Source of the DNA: JBEBXQ01 sp040391535
GTDB lineage: Bacteria > Bacteroidota > Bacteroidia > Cytophagales > Spirosomataceae
NCBI GenBank assembly: GCA_040391535.1
Contig: JBEBXQ010000119.1
Location: 1 to 15,304 of the forward strand
Reading direction: 5' to 3'
Length of the DNA: 15,304 nt
The notes beneath the pieces were generated by a model, which was not told where the DNA came from, did not search any database, and worked only from the letters and a program-made list of their open reading frames with translations. Every line of letters begins with the position of its first letter. Position 1 is the first letter of the stretch. The translations under genes and the position numbers were made by a program. This document shows positions 8,362-14,638 of the stretch, in pieces.

Positions 8362-10770
8362 CTATTTCATTTTGACGATCGTCACGCCGGCGCCGCCACG
8401 GTCAGGATGTTCATCCTGAAACCCAGCCACCTGCGTATACCCTCTCAGATGATTCCGTATCAAATTACGTAAAATTCCGTCACCTTTTCCGTGGACTACC
8501 CTTAATTCATCATAGCCAAGCATCATGGCGTCATTAATGAGACGGTCTACTTCGGTTATCGCTTCTTCACCCCGCTTGCCACGTATATCCAGATTAAAGC
8601 TGAACTGCATGTGCTTTTCATTCATATCAAGCCCGCCCGGAGTATTGCGGGTTTTCTTCTCACCGCTGATCTCCCTGAAGGTTTTGCTTGAAACTCTTTC
8701 CAGCCGGTTGATCTTGACCGTTGATTTCAGATCGCCAATCCTGATTTCGGCTTCTTTGCCTTTGATCGTCAGAACCTGTCCTACCGTCGCCTGATTTTTT
8801 ACCCGTACGTATGCCCCGGGTACAATATCACCTTCCTCTTTCTGCCATTCTTCCTCGGTTGTCTGGGGTGCCTCCGTCTTTTGGATCTGAAGAGAACCGG
8901 ACGCGAATTTTTTCAGATCTTCCCTTACTTCTTTGGTGATTTCCTTTTCCGCTTTGCTTTCTCTGATCTCTCTGATCGTTTTTTCAATACGCTGGTTAGT
9001 TTCTTCTATAAGCGATTTTGCTTTTTGTTTGGCTTCGTTCAGGAGTTTTTTCTGATTGTTCTCAAGCTGAACTTTCAGAGCTGTATACTCAGCGAGTTGC
9101 TGGCTCAGTTTTCTTTCTTTAATGCCTGCCTCTATATTTTTCTCAGAAAATACCCGCTTTTCAATTTCAAGCTCTTTCAGTAATTTTTCAAAATCTACCT
9201 GCTGTCTGCCCAGCTTTTCTTTTGCCTTCTGAATAATCTTATCAGGCAAACCAATTTTAGTAGCAATCTCAAAGGCAAAGGAACTTCCGGGTTTTCCGGT
9301 TTCCAATTCATAAAGGGGTTCCAGCTGTTGCCCGTCAAAACGCATAGCTCCGTTGACAAGTCCGGGGGTACGGCTGGCCAGGATTTTCAAATTGGTATAG
9401 TGGGTATTCACAACACCAAAAGCACCGGAAGCCGTAAGCTCCTCAAGAATCGCCTCAGCGATAGCACCGCCCAGGCCAGGCTCGGTTCCTGTACCAAACT
9501 CATCGATCAGGAAGAGTGTTTTTTTGTTAGACCGGCTGAGAAACTGACGCATATTGGTCAGATGCGAACTATATGTACTCAGATCATTTTCAAGCGACTG
9601 CTCATCACCGATGTCAATAAAGAGGTTCTGAAACAAACCCAGTGTTGAAGTTTCAGCGACCGGGACCAGTAAGCCGCACTGAAACATATACTGGATCAGT
9701 CCCAGTGTTTTCAGTGCTACGGATTTACCGCCGGCGTTGGGCCCGGAAATAATCAGAATTCTCTGCTTTTCAGTAAGTTCTACGTTAAGCGGAATCATCT
9801 TTTTTCCCTGCTTTTTAAACGACAGATACAATAGCGGATGCCTTGCATTCTCCCATCTGACCAGCTGGGCTTTTTTAAATTCAGGCCGGATGGCATTCAT
9901 TGAAATAGCCAGCCGGGCTTTTGCTCTGACAAAATCCATCAGCCCAAGAAACTGATAAGCTTTGTGCAAATCAGGTAAAAAAGGACGTAGAGTACTGGTG
10001 AGTTTCATGAGAATCCGGTGTATTTCCCGTATCTCCTCATATTCAAGGCCTCTGATTTCATTATTTGACTCCAGAACATCAGCAGGTTCTATAAAAATGG
10101 TTTGTCCGGTTGAAGACTCATCATGGATAAAACCTTTTATTTTACGCTTGTGTTCTGCAGCCAGCGGAATGACCATTCTGCCGTTACGGATCGTCAGAGA
10201 GACTTCATCACCCACCCATCCGCTTTGCTTGGCACTTTTCAGCACAGAATCGAGTGTTCTCCTCACCGAAGACTGGGCGGCGAGTAATCGTCTGCGGATC
10301 TGCATCAGTTCGGGAGAAGCATTTTCCCGAACCTGTCCGCGGTCATCAATGATAGCATCAATCGCCTGTATAATCTGCTTCTCTACTTTGATGGTTTCAG
10401 CATAACCCGATAAAATCGGGAAATTGTCCTCTTCCTGTTTTTCGAAAAACAGCAGGCATTGCCTGATGGTCGACAGCGAAGCTTTAAGGTCAGAAAACTC
10501 CTCTTTTGACAGAGCCATTCCTTCTATTTCGGCTTTACGCAAAGAGGGGGTGGCGTCAATGTAATGCTGGGAAGGGAAGCCCTCACCCTGTTCGAGAATC
10601 TGCTTCATTTCGTCCGTCTGATGAATGAGTTTCCCGATCAGGTCATAATTTTCTGAAAATCTGATTTTACTGACATAAGCTTTGCCAAGAGGGCTTATGC
10701 AGGCTTCCGACAGAAGGTTCCTGACGGTATCAAATCCGATTTTCTGTTCTATATTTTCAGGATATAACAT
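8362..10770 (-). CDS. mutS2: MutS2 endonuclease/ATPase with Smr domain
   Basis: MutS2 is a MutS-related ATPase that is not used in mismatch repair. It is reported to restrain homologous recombination in some bacteria and to act on collided ribosomes in Bacillus. The 802-residue length is normal. Visible in order: a lever/clamp region (about 1-300) without mismatch-binding domains; Walker A GPNAGGKS (343-350); the ABC-type STYSSHL (398-404); Walker B LFLIDEFGTGTEP (419-431, Asp423 and Glu424); a long charged coiled coil (about 515-625); a beta-rich KOW-like segment (about 645-695); and the C-terminal Smr nuclease domain with LDIRGKR (727-733) and HGKGDGILR (760-768). The Smr loop has Asp where HGKGTG is common. 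It starts at ATG 10768-10770, 48 bp after an unknown membrane-anchored gene and 47 bp before dprA, forming an apparent three-gene operon. Confidence 0.96.
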   Translation of the reverse strand: MLYPENIEQKIGFDTVRNLLSEACISPLGKAYVSKIRFSENYDLIGKLIHQTDEMKQILEQGEGFPSQHYIDATPSLRKAEIEGMALSKEEFSDLKASLSTIRQCLLFFEKQEEDNFPILSGYAETIKVEKQIIQAIDAIIDDRGQVRENASPELMQIRRRLLAAQSSVRRTLDSVLKSAKQSGWVGDEVSLTIRNGRMVIPLAAEHKRKIKGFIHDESSTGQTIFIEPADVLESNNEIRGLEYEEIREIHRILMKLTSTLRPFLPDLHKAYQFLGLMDFVRAKARLAISMNAIRPEFKKAQLVRWENARHPLLYLSFKKQGKKMIPLNVELTEKQRILIISGPNAGGKSVALKTLGLIQYMFQCGLLVPVAETSTLGLFQNLFIDIGDEQSLENDLSTYSSHLTNMRQFLSRSNKKTLFLIDEFGTGTEPGLGGAIAEAILEELTASGAFGVVNTHYTNLKILASRTPGLVNGAMRFDGQQLEPLYELETGKPGSSFAFEIATKIGLPDKIIQKAKEKLGRQQVDFEKLLKELEIEKRVFSEKNIEAGIKERKLSQQLAEYTALKVQLENNQKKLLNEAKQKAKSLIEETNQRIEKTIREIRESKAEKEITKEVREDLKKFASGSLQIQKTEAPQTTEEEWQKEEGDIVPGAYVRVKNQATVGQVLTIKGKEAEIRIGDLKSTVKINRLERVSSKTFREISGEKKTRNTPGGLDMNEKHMQFSFNLDIRGKRGEEAITEVDRLINDAMMLGYDELRVVHGKGDGILRNLIRNHLRGYTQVAGFQDEHPDRGGAGVTIVKMK

Positions 10771-10818
10771 GTAATCGTAAAAGAATCAAATAAATGTTGA
10801 GAAGTGGTAAGGGGACGG

Positions 10819-11322
10819 TCAGAATAAGGATTGAATTTCTGTTTTCAGGGAAAGAATAACAGGTGCCGTAATCGAAGGGTTAGCCTCAGCATGCGTTTCC
10901 ATAATTCTTTTTCCGAGTACAATAGCCTTGTCGGTGGGTTCACCGGCGCCGGCCGATTGATTGATCAGAGTAATTACTTCATCGCGGGCGTTTTTAACAG
11001 CCTCCCAGGTAGCAGGACTGATATAGATCTGCTGAGCCAGGTTATGATTAAATTCTTCTCTTATTTCATGAAGTGCAAGTTGCTGCAATTCGATAGCCGT
11101 GTTGCATTGGCCTGCGATCCTGAGAATCAGGTTTTCAGGGGTAATTCTTTCCAGATAAAGGCATATCCGTTCGTAAGCTTGTAAACGCAGCGGAACAATA
11201 ATTTCTCTATTTTTGCCGGAGGTTTCCGGTTGGGGAGAAAAACTCTTGTTTTTCATTACCATAAAACCACCCAACACCATGACCACAACAAATATTATCA
11301 GCAAAAGTGAATAATTATCCAT
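10819..11322 (-). CDS. Small membrane-anchored conserved hypothetical protein upstream of mutS2
   Basis: The 167-residue product has one N-terminal membrane segment (YSLLLIIFVVVMVLGGFMVM, about residues 4-23) followed by a basic stretch (KNKSF), so the remaining roughly 140 residues probably face the cytoplasm. The soluble part is alpha-helical and includes LRLQAYERICLYLERI, then LQQLALHEIREEFNHNLAQQIYIS and a C-terminal helix ALKTEIQ-like region (LSLKTEIQSLF). It looks like a Bacteroidota-restricted family of unknown function; I cannot name an activity. No catalytic motif is evident. It is the first gene of the leftward run with mutS2 (48 bp) and dprA, and its start is divergent from the IscA-like gene with only 41 bp between them. 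The start ATG at 11320-11322 is supported by the membrane segment beginning at once. Confidence 0.75.
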   Translation of the reverse strand: MDNYSLLLIIFVVVMVLGGFMVMKNKSFSPQPETSGKNREIIVPLRLQAYERICLYLERITPENLILRIAGQCNTAIELQQLALHEIREEFNHNLAQQIYISPATWEAVKNARDEVITLINQSAGAGEPTDKAIVLGKRIMETHAEANPSITAPVILSLKTEIQSLF

Positions 11323-11353
11323 GTTCTTTTGTTAGTGTAAAATACTTAGCGCA

Positions 11354-11385
11354 TAAAATTACGATGCTTGAGCAGCCAATACAAA
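11354..11385 (-). promoter_or_regulatory. Candidate promoter for the unknown-mutS2-dprA operon
   Basis: Read on the minus strand, TTTG (11382-11385) is followed after 20 bp by TAATTTTA (11354-11361). This fits the Bacteroidota pattern TTTG-n(17-23)-TAnnTTTG with one mismatch in the -7 box. It would start transcription about 25 bp before the ATG at 11322. The -33 box would lie inside the coding sequence of the divergent IscA-like gene. This is a visual match only. Confidence 0.35.
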
Positions 11386-11669
11386 TATCTTCCCGTGCAA
11401 TTTCAGAAATTACAGAGACTTTATCGGCCAATAAGATTCCGGACAGCTATGGTCTGAGAGTCGGAATCAGAGGCGGAGGATGCAGTGGTACTTTTCTGTT
11501 GGGTTTTGATACCGCGACAGAGCAAGACCAGGTGTATCAGGTCGAAGGAGTTAAGGTAATCATTGACCGGAAACACCTGATGTATGTTCTAGGCGTTGAA
11601 GTTGACTATGAAGAGGCTGCTAACGGGGCCGGCTTCACGGTCAGTATGAAAAAAGATCAAGCTGATTAA
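11364..11669 (+). CDS. IscA/HesB-like protein lacking the C-terminal cysteine pair
   Basis: A-type carriers of this fold hold Fe-S clusters or iron with one cysteine in the middle and a C-x-C pair at the C-terminus. The 101-residue product has the fold signature: a leading helix (ISSRAISEITETLS), LRVGIRGGGCSGTFLLGF with the first cysteine (Cys38), and the central VEGVKVIIDRKHLMYVLGVEVDYEE. The usual ending, G-x-G-F-x-F-x-NPNA followed by CGCG, is replaced by GAGFTVSMKKDQAD, so two of the three ligands are missing. It may be a non-canonical or regulatory member. The ATG at 11364 is chosen over an in-frame ATG at 11307, which would overlap the divergent gene and add 19 residues unrelated to the family. 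Its TAA overlaps the convergent HNH gene's TAA by 4 bp. Confidence 0.85.
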   Translation: MLEQPIQISSRAISEITETLSANKIPDSYGLRVGIRGGGCSGTFLLGFDTATEQDQVYQVEGVKVIIDRKHLMYVLGVEVDYEEAANGAGFTVSMKKDQAD

Positions 11670-12241
11670 TCGTCAATAGTTACATGTTTCCAGTTTTCGC
11701 CGGAGCGGATACGATTGAGTTGTGTATGCGTGATGCCAAACTGTTTTGCGATCATCTTTAAACGGTTCTTGTCGTTTTTCAGCAGCTTCTTAATCATTTT
11801 GACTTTGCTCTCCGTAAGCTTGTAATTTTTGGTCCTTTTGGGCATTACCCTGTTCAGCAATGCAGGATTTTCACGGTTATGCGCAGTCATCTCATCTTTG
11901 GTTACCCACTTGAGGTTTTCATGATAATTGTTTTGTTTATCATAATCAAGATGGATCACGTATTTCTGATCTTCTACAGGCTTTTCAAGAAAATATTCAG
12001 CGACCAGTTTGTGAATGTACCGGTTAATGGTTGCACCTCCGGTTACCCTGATATTCAGGGAGCGATAGCCCTGAATTACCGAACCTTTTATGAGTGTACC
12101 TTCTTTTGAGCCCTGGAAACTTTTAAGGCGGCCATAGTTGGAAACCTCATAATGCGGGGCGTTTTCAATTTCCCCAAAATTGATTCTCACCCACTTTTCA
12201 TTCCAATAGCTGCTATTGCTATTTTTTTTCAATTCACTCAT
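11666..12241 (-). CDS. Free-standing NUMOD4/HNH endonuclease-like protein with C-terminal HTH
   Basis: The 191-residue product has three parts. Residues 17-42 match NUMOD4 (WVRI...YEVSNYGRLKSF), a DNA-binding module known from homing endonucleases. Residues 74-121 match an HNH nuclease: IHKLVAEYF (His77), VIHLDYDKQNN (His97, Asp99, Asn105) and ENLKWVTKDEMTAHN. Residues about 139-187 form a helix-turn-helix (KLTESKVKMIKKLL, then MIAKQFGITHTQLNRIRSGENW). The organisation resembles intron-encoded endonucleases, but no intron, intein or transposase is near and the gene sits neatly between ordinary genes. Similar stand-alone genes are, to my knowledge, widespread in Bacteroidota, so it may be domesticated. 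In the usual motif the second His is followed by xDG; here the glycine is Tyr100. The ATG at 12239-12241 is preferred to a TTG three codons upstream. The true substrate is unknown. Confidence 0.85.
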   Translation of the reverse strand: MSELKKNSNSSYWNEKWVRINFGEIENAPHYEVSNYGRLKSFQGSKEGTLIKGSVIQGYRSLNIRVTGGATINRYIHKLVAEYFLEKPVEDQKYVIHLDYDKQNNYHENLKWVTKDEMTAHNRENPALLNRVMPKRTKNYKLTESKVKMIKKLLKNDKNRLKMIAKQFGITHTQLNRIRSGENWKHVTIDD

Positions 12242-12281
12242 AAAAATCAAATGCTAAAACATAGTTGATTAAATACCACCT

Positions 12282-12315
12282 GTATAAACTATAATTACAA
12301 TCAAAAGGTTTATAC
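12282..12315. promoter_or_regulatory. Inverted repeat GTATAAAC...GTTTATAC, possible operator
   Basis: Two perfect 8-bp inverted arms (12282-12289 and 12308-12315) are separated by 18 bp. They lie in the 100-bp AT-rich gap between the divergent HNH gene (leftward) and the CoA-binding gene (rightward). Each arm is itself almost palindromic (GTnTAnAC). The placement suits a shared operator, and the HNH protein's own HTH is one possible ligand. AT-richness makes chance repeats more likely. Confidence 0.35.
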
Positions 12316-12341
12316 TTAAAATTTCATTTACTTTTCATTGC

Positions 12342-12716
12342 ATGTTAAAAACTAATTCCAAAAAAACACTGGTACTGGGCGCCAGTACTAATCCATCCAG
12401 ATATTCTTACGTTGCTACGTTGAGGTTGTTATCTGCCGGTCATCCGGTTGCACTGATTGGTGCAAGGGTTGGCAAAATTTATGACTATTCCATTATGACT
12501 GAACAAGTAACGCTTACCGATATTCATACGGTTACGGTTTACCTTTCAGCGTTGAATCAAAGAGAGTATTACGAATATCTGCTAAAATTAAAACCTGTCA
12601 GGGTTATTTTTAATCCCGGAGCAGAAAATCCAGAATTAGAACGTATGTTAAGCCAAAATAGTATAGACGTTTTGAGAGCATGTACACTTGTTTTGCTTTC
12701 CACGGGTCAATATTAA
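12342..12716 (+). CDS. CoA-binding domain protein (YccU-like, single Rossmann domain)
   Basis: The 124-residue product is a stand-alone Rossmann domain of the type found at the N-terminus of succinyl-CoA synthetase alpha subunits and NDP-forming acyl-CoA synthetases. Visible motifs are TLVLGASTNPSRYSYVA (about 9-25), the second strand GHPVALIGARVGKIYD (33-48), TVTVYLSALNQREYYEYLL (63-81), VRVIFNPGAENPELE (86-100) and the end ACTLVLLSTGQY (113-124). These match the YccU/CoA_binding_2 group, which binds CoA; its cellular role is not established, though links to acyl-CoA sensing or protein acylation have been considered. The ATG at 12342 places the first strand right after a short basic lead. 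The base composition looks more AT-rich than in the flanking housekeeping genes. A long hairpin covers the stop codon. Confidence 0.85.
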   Translation: MLKTNSKKTLVLGASTNPSRYSYVATLRLLSAGHPVALIGARVGKIYDYSIMTEQVTLTDIHTVTVYLSALNQREYYEYLLKLKPVRVIFNPGAENPELERMLSQNSIDVLRACTLVLLSTGQY

Positions 12717-12748
12717 TTAAAAATGTTGAATTTTAAATTAATATTGGC
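12706..12748 (+). terminator. Long AT-rich hairpin spanning the CoA-binding gene's stop codon
   Basis: The arms 12706-12724 and 12730-12748 pair over 19 positions with one mismatch (12719/12735) and one G-U pair (12707/12747), leaving a 5-base loop. The stop codon TAA (12714-12716) lies in the left arm. A run of six T follows only 26 bp later (12774-12779), so this is not a textbook intrinsic terminator. It may act as an mRNA 3'-end stabiliser or a bidirectional terminator between convergent genes. Confidence 0.45.
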
Positions 12749-12784
12749 AGGTTTCGGCCATTGGTAAATACGGTTTTTTATAAA

Positions 12785-12821
12785 ATACGGTGATAATAAG
12801 TATCAGTGTTTACCACCGTAT
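12785..12821 (-). terminator. Candidate terminator hairpin at the fabH 3' end
   Basis: On the minus strand, ATACGGTGGTAA (12821-12810) pairs with TTATCACCGTAT (12796-12785) over 12 positions with one G-U pair, giving a 13-base loop, and TTTTAT follows. The fabH stop TAA (12810-12812) is inside the left arm. The element ACCGTATTT is repeated 17 bp further on (12766-12774 and 12783-12791 on the plus strand as AAATACGGT). The stem with a short U-run suggests an intrinsic terminator. Confidence 0.5.
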
Positions 12822-13811
12822 AAGAGCAGACGCCCATGTAAAGCCGCTTCCGAATGCCGCAAGGCAAATGAGATCTCCTTCTTTCACTTTGCCTGCTTCC
12901 CAGGCCTCCGTGAGAGCAATGGGAATAGAGGCCGCGGTCGTATTACCGTATTTCTGAATATTAACAATCACCTGTTGTTCGCTCAGGCCTAATTCATTTC
13001 TGACATAATCACAGATTCTGATGTTGGCCTGGTGGGGTACCAGCAGGTCGAGGTCATTGGAAGTATATCCGTTGGCATCAAGGGATTCTCTTACTACTTC
13101 TCCAAAACGGGCAATAGCGTGTTTAAATACGGTATTGCCATTCATAAATACATCAAATCCTCCGGCATCTACCATATCCTTTGTGGCTGAGCGTCCGGGA
13201 CGGCTGCTGCCCGGGTCTTTGATGTACAGCTCTTCTGCATAGCGCCCGTCGGCATGCAGGTGAGTGGATAAAATCCGGTGTTCCGGATTGGCGGTCGCTT
13301 CTAATACAGCGGCTCCGGCTCCGTCTCCAAAGATGACAGCAACTCCTCTTCCTTCGGTACTTTTGTTAATCCATGATGACTGAATCTCTGACCCGACAAC
13401 CAGCGCTCTTTTGTACATTCCGGTTTTAAGGAACTGATCCGCAACAGATAATGCGTAAACAAAACCCGAACATTGCTCACGGATATCAATAACAGGCTTG
13501 CCTTCCATACCCAGTTCCCGCTGCATCAGAAATGCTGAGCCGGGGAAATAGTAATCAGGGGTAATGGTGGCATAGATGATAACATCTATTTCCGAGGTTG
13601 TCAGTCCGGCACGGGCCACCGCAATTCTGGAAGCTTCTGCTGCCATACTGGCATTGGTTTCCTTACCGTAAGTAAAATAGCGCCTTTCCTGAATTCCGGT
13701 CCGTTCTCTGATCCACTCGTCAGAGGTATCCATCCATTGCTGAAGGTCTGTATTGGTTACAATATTTTCAGGGACATAATAGCCAAGTCCCGTTATTTTA
13801 GAATAGTTCAT
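12810..13811 (-). CDS. fabH: Beta-ketoacyl-ACP synthase III (FabH family)
   Basis: FabH-type enzymes join an acyl-CoA (commonly acetyl-CoA) with malonyl-ACP to start fatty-acid synthesis. The 333-residue product has normal length and the complete catalytic triad: Cys114 in DIREQCSGFVYAL, His260 in LVPHQANIRI and Asn290 in YGNTTAASIPIAL. The opening KITGLGYYVPENIVTN, DEWIRERTGIQERR and the FGDGAGAAVLE loop are also typical. The cysteine context QCSG differs from the ACAG of E. coli FabH, and the gene does not lie beside plsX or rpmF, where the housekeeping copy is often found. It could therefore be a second KAS III with another primer preference. It starts at ATG 13809-13811 after a 122-bp gap behind pssA, with a possible promoter of its own, and ends in a hairpin that includes the stop codon. 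Confidence 0.88.
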   Translation of the reverse strand: MNYSKITGLGYYVPENIVTNTDLQQWMDTSDEWIRERTGIQERRYFTYGKETNASMAAEASRIAVARAGLTTSEIDVIIYATITPDYYFPGSAFLMQRELGMEGKPVIDIREQCSGFVYALSVADQFLKTGMYKRALVVGSEIQSSWINKSTEGRGVAVIFGDGAGAAVLEATANPEHRILSTHLHADGRYAEELYIKDPGSSRPGRSATKDMVDAGGFDVFMNGNTVFKHAIARFGEVVRESLDANGYTSNDLDLLVPHQANIRICDYVRNELGLSEQQVIVNIQKYGNTTAASIPIALTEAWEAGKVKEGDLICLAAFGSGFTWASALIRW

Positions 13812-13901
13812 GAAGGGTGATGTCAGATGATTAAGTACAGGCTCCCGGAGAGTGCCTTGTTATTGATATTTACTTTAAATTTATTTGTTGATCGCATCAC
13901 A

Positions 13902-13909
13902 CAAAAATA
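13902..13909 (-). promoter_or_regulatory. Possible -7 element for fabH
   Basis: On the minus strand TATTTTTG matches TAnnTTTG exactly. It lies in the 122-bp gap between pssA and fabH, about 90 bp before the fabH start. No TTG stands 17-23 bp upstream of it, so support is partial. If real, fabH can be transcribed apart from pssA. Confidence 0.3.
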
Positions 13910-13933
13910 ACAACTAAAATGAAAAGCCGGTCA

Positions 13934-14638
13934 CTAACTTCCTGATTTAGTCAGGTTTGTTATGACCGACAATAACAGATAGAATATAATAACAGCCGGC
14001 ACTGCTGCTATCTGGAACAGCGCAATCAATACCACCGCACCCAGTATGAGCATAAACCGGGCCTCGTTGCCTTTCCATCGGTAATGTTTGAACTTTAAAG
14101 CCAGCAAGGGTAATTCCGATACCAGTAAGTAAGAAATGATTACTGTAAACAGCAGCAAATGGGTTGTATCAACGATAATCGGGTTCCAGAAATCCGGATT
14201 TTCTTTCAGTAAAAAAGGGAAAGAGGCGATCAGAAAACCGTTGGCTGGCGTTGGAAGACCAATGAAGGATTCGGACTGCCTTGGGTCATTGTTAAATTTT
14301 GCTAATCTCACGGCCGAAAAAACAGCGATTAAAAAGGCAATATTAGGTATCCATATATCGCTGAGGGAGGTTGTACTGCGGAGGATCAGCTGGTAAATGA
14401 TAATAGAGGGAAGTACACCAAATGTCACGACATCGGCCAGAGAATCCAGATCTTTCCCGATCGGCGAAGCGACTTTCAGCGCACGCGCAACCAGTCCGTC
14501 AAAGAAGTCGAATATTCCGGCGAGCCCGATCAGCATACAGGAAAGCAGCATATTGCCATGAAATATTTCCACGATACCGACACAGCCGCAAAGCAGATTA
14601 CAGCAGGTTAATGCGTTGGGGATATGTTTTTTGATCAT
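13934..14638 (-). CDS. pssA: CDP-diacylglycerol--serine O-phosphatidyltransferase
   Basis: This enzyme makes phosphatidylserine from CDP-diacylglycerol and serine, the first step to phosphatidylethanolamine, in the inner membrane. The 234-residue product carries the full CDP-alcohol phosphotransferase signature: Asp44, Asp47-Gly48-x2-Ala51-Arg52-x8-Gly61-x3-Asp65-x3-Asp69, the acidic residues binding the metal. The opening IPNALTCCNLLCGCVGI and the later FIGLPTPANG (about 125-134) are features of the serine-specific PssA subgroup rather than PgsA. About six to eight membrane segments are apparent. The ATG at 14636-14638 overlaps the stop of the upstream hydrolase gene as ATGA, pointing to translational coupling. 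No phosphatidylserine decarboxylase gene is in the window. Subgroup assignment rests on visual motif matching. Confidence 0.88.
   Translation of the reverse strand: MIKKHIPNALTCCNLLCGCVGIVEIFHGNMLLSCMLIGLAGIFDFFDGLVARALKVASPIGKDLDSLADVVTFGVLPSIIIYQLILRSTTSLSDIWIPNIAFLIAVFSAVRLAKFNNDPRQSESFIGLPTPANGFLIASFPFLLKENPDFWNPIIVDTTHLLLFTVIISYLLVSELPLLALKFKHYRWKGNEARFMLILGAVVLIALFQIAAVPAVIIFYLLLSVITNLTKSGS

Noticed and set aside
8525..10405. Plus-strand open frames of 70-150 codons opposite mutS2
   Set aside because: MutS2 is complete with all its motifs; the opposite frames show low-complexity or cysteine/serine-rich translations typical of antisense shadows.
10406..10420. Perfect hairpin CCCGAT-AAA-ATCGGG inside mutS2
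   Set aside because: It lies in conserved coding sequence with no following T-run on the coding strand; a chance palindrome is the simpler explanation.
11666..12716. The HNH and CoA-binding genes as a mobile island
   Set aside because: No terminal repeats, integrase, transposase or target duplication was seen, and both proteins look like conserved Bacteroidota genes; the somewhat AT-rich look is not enough.
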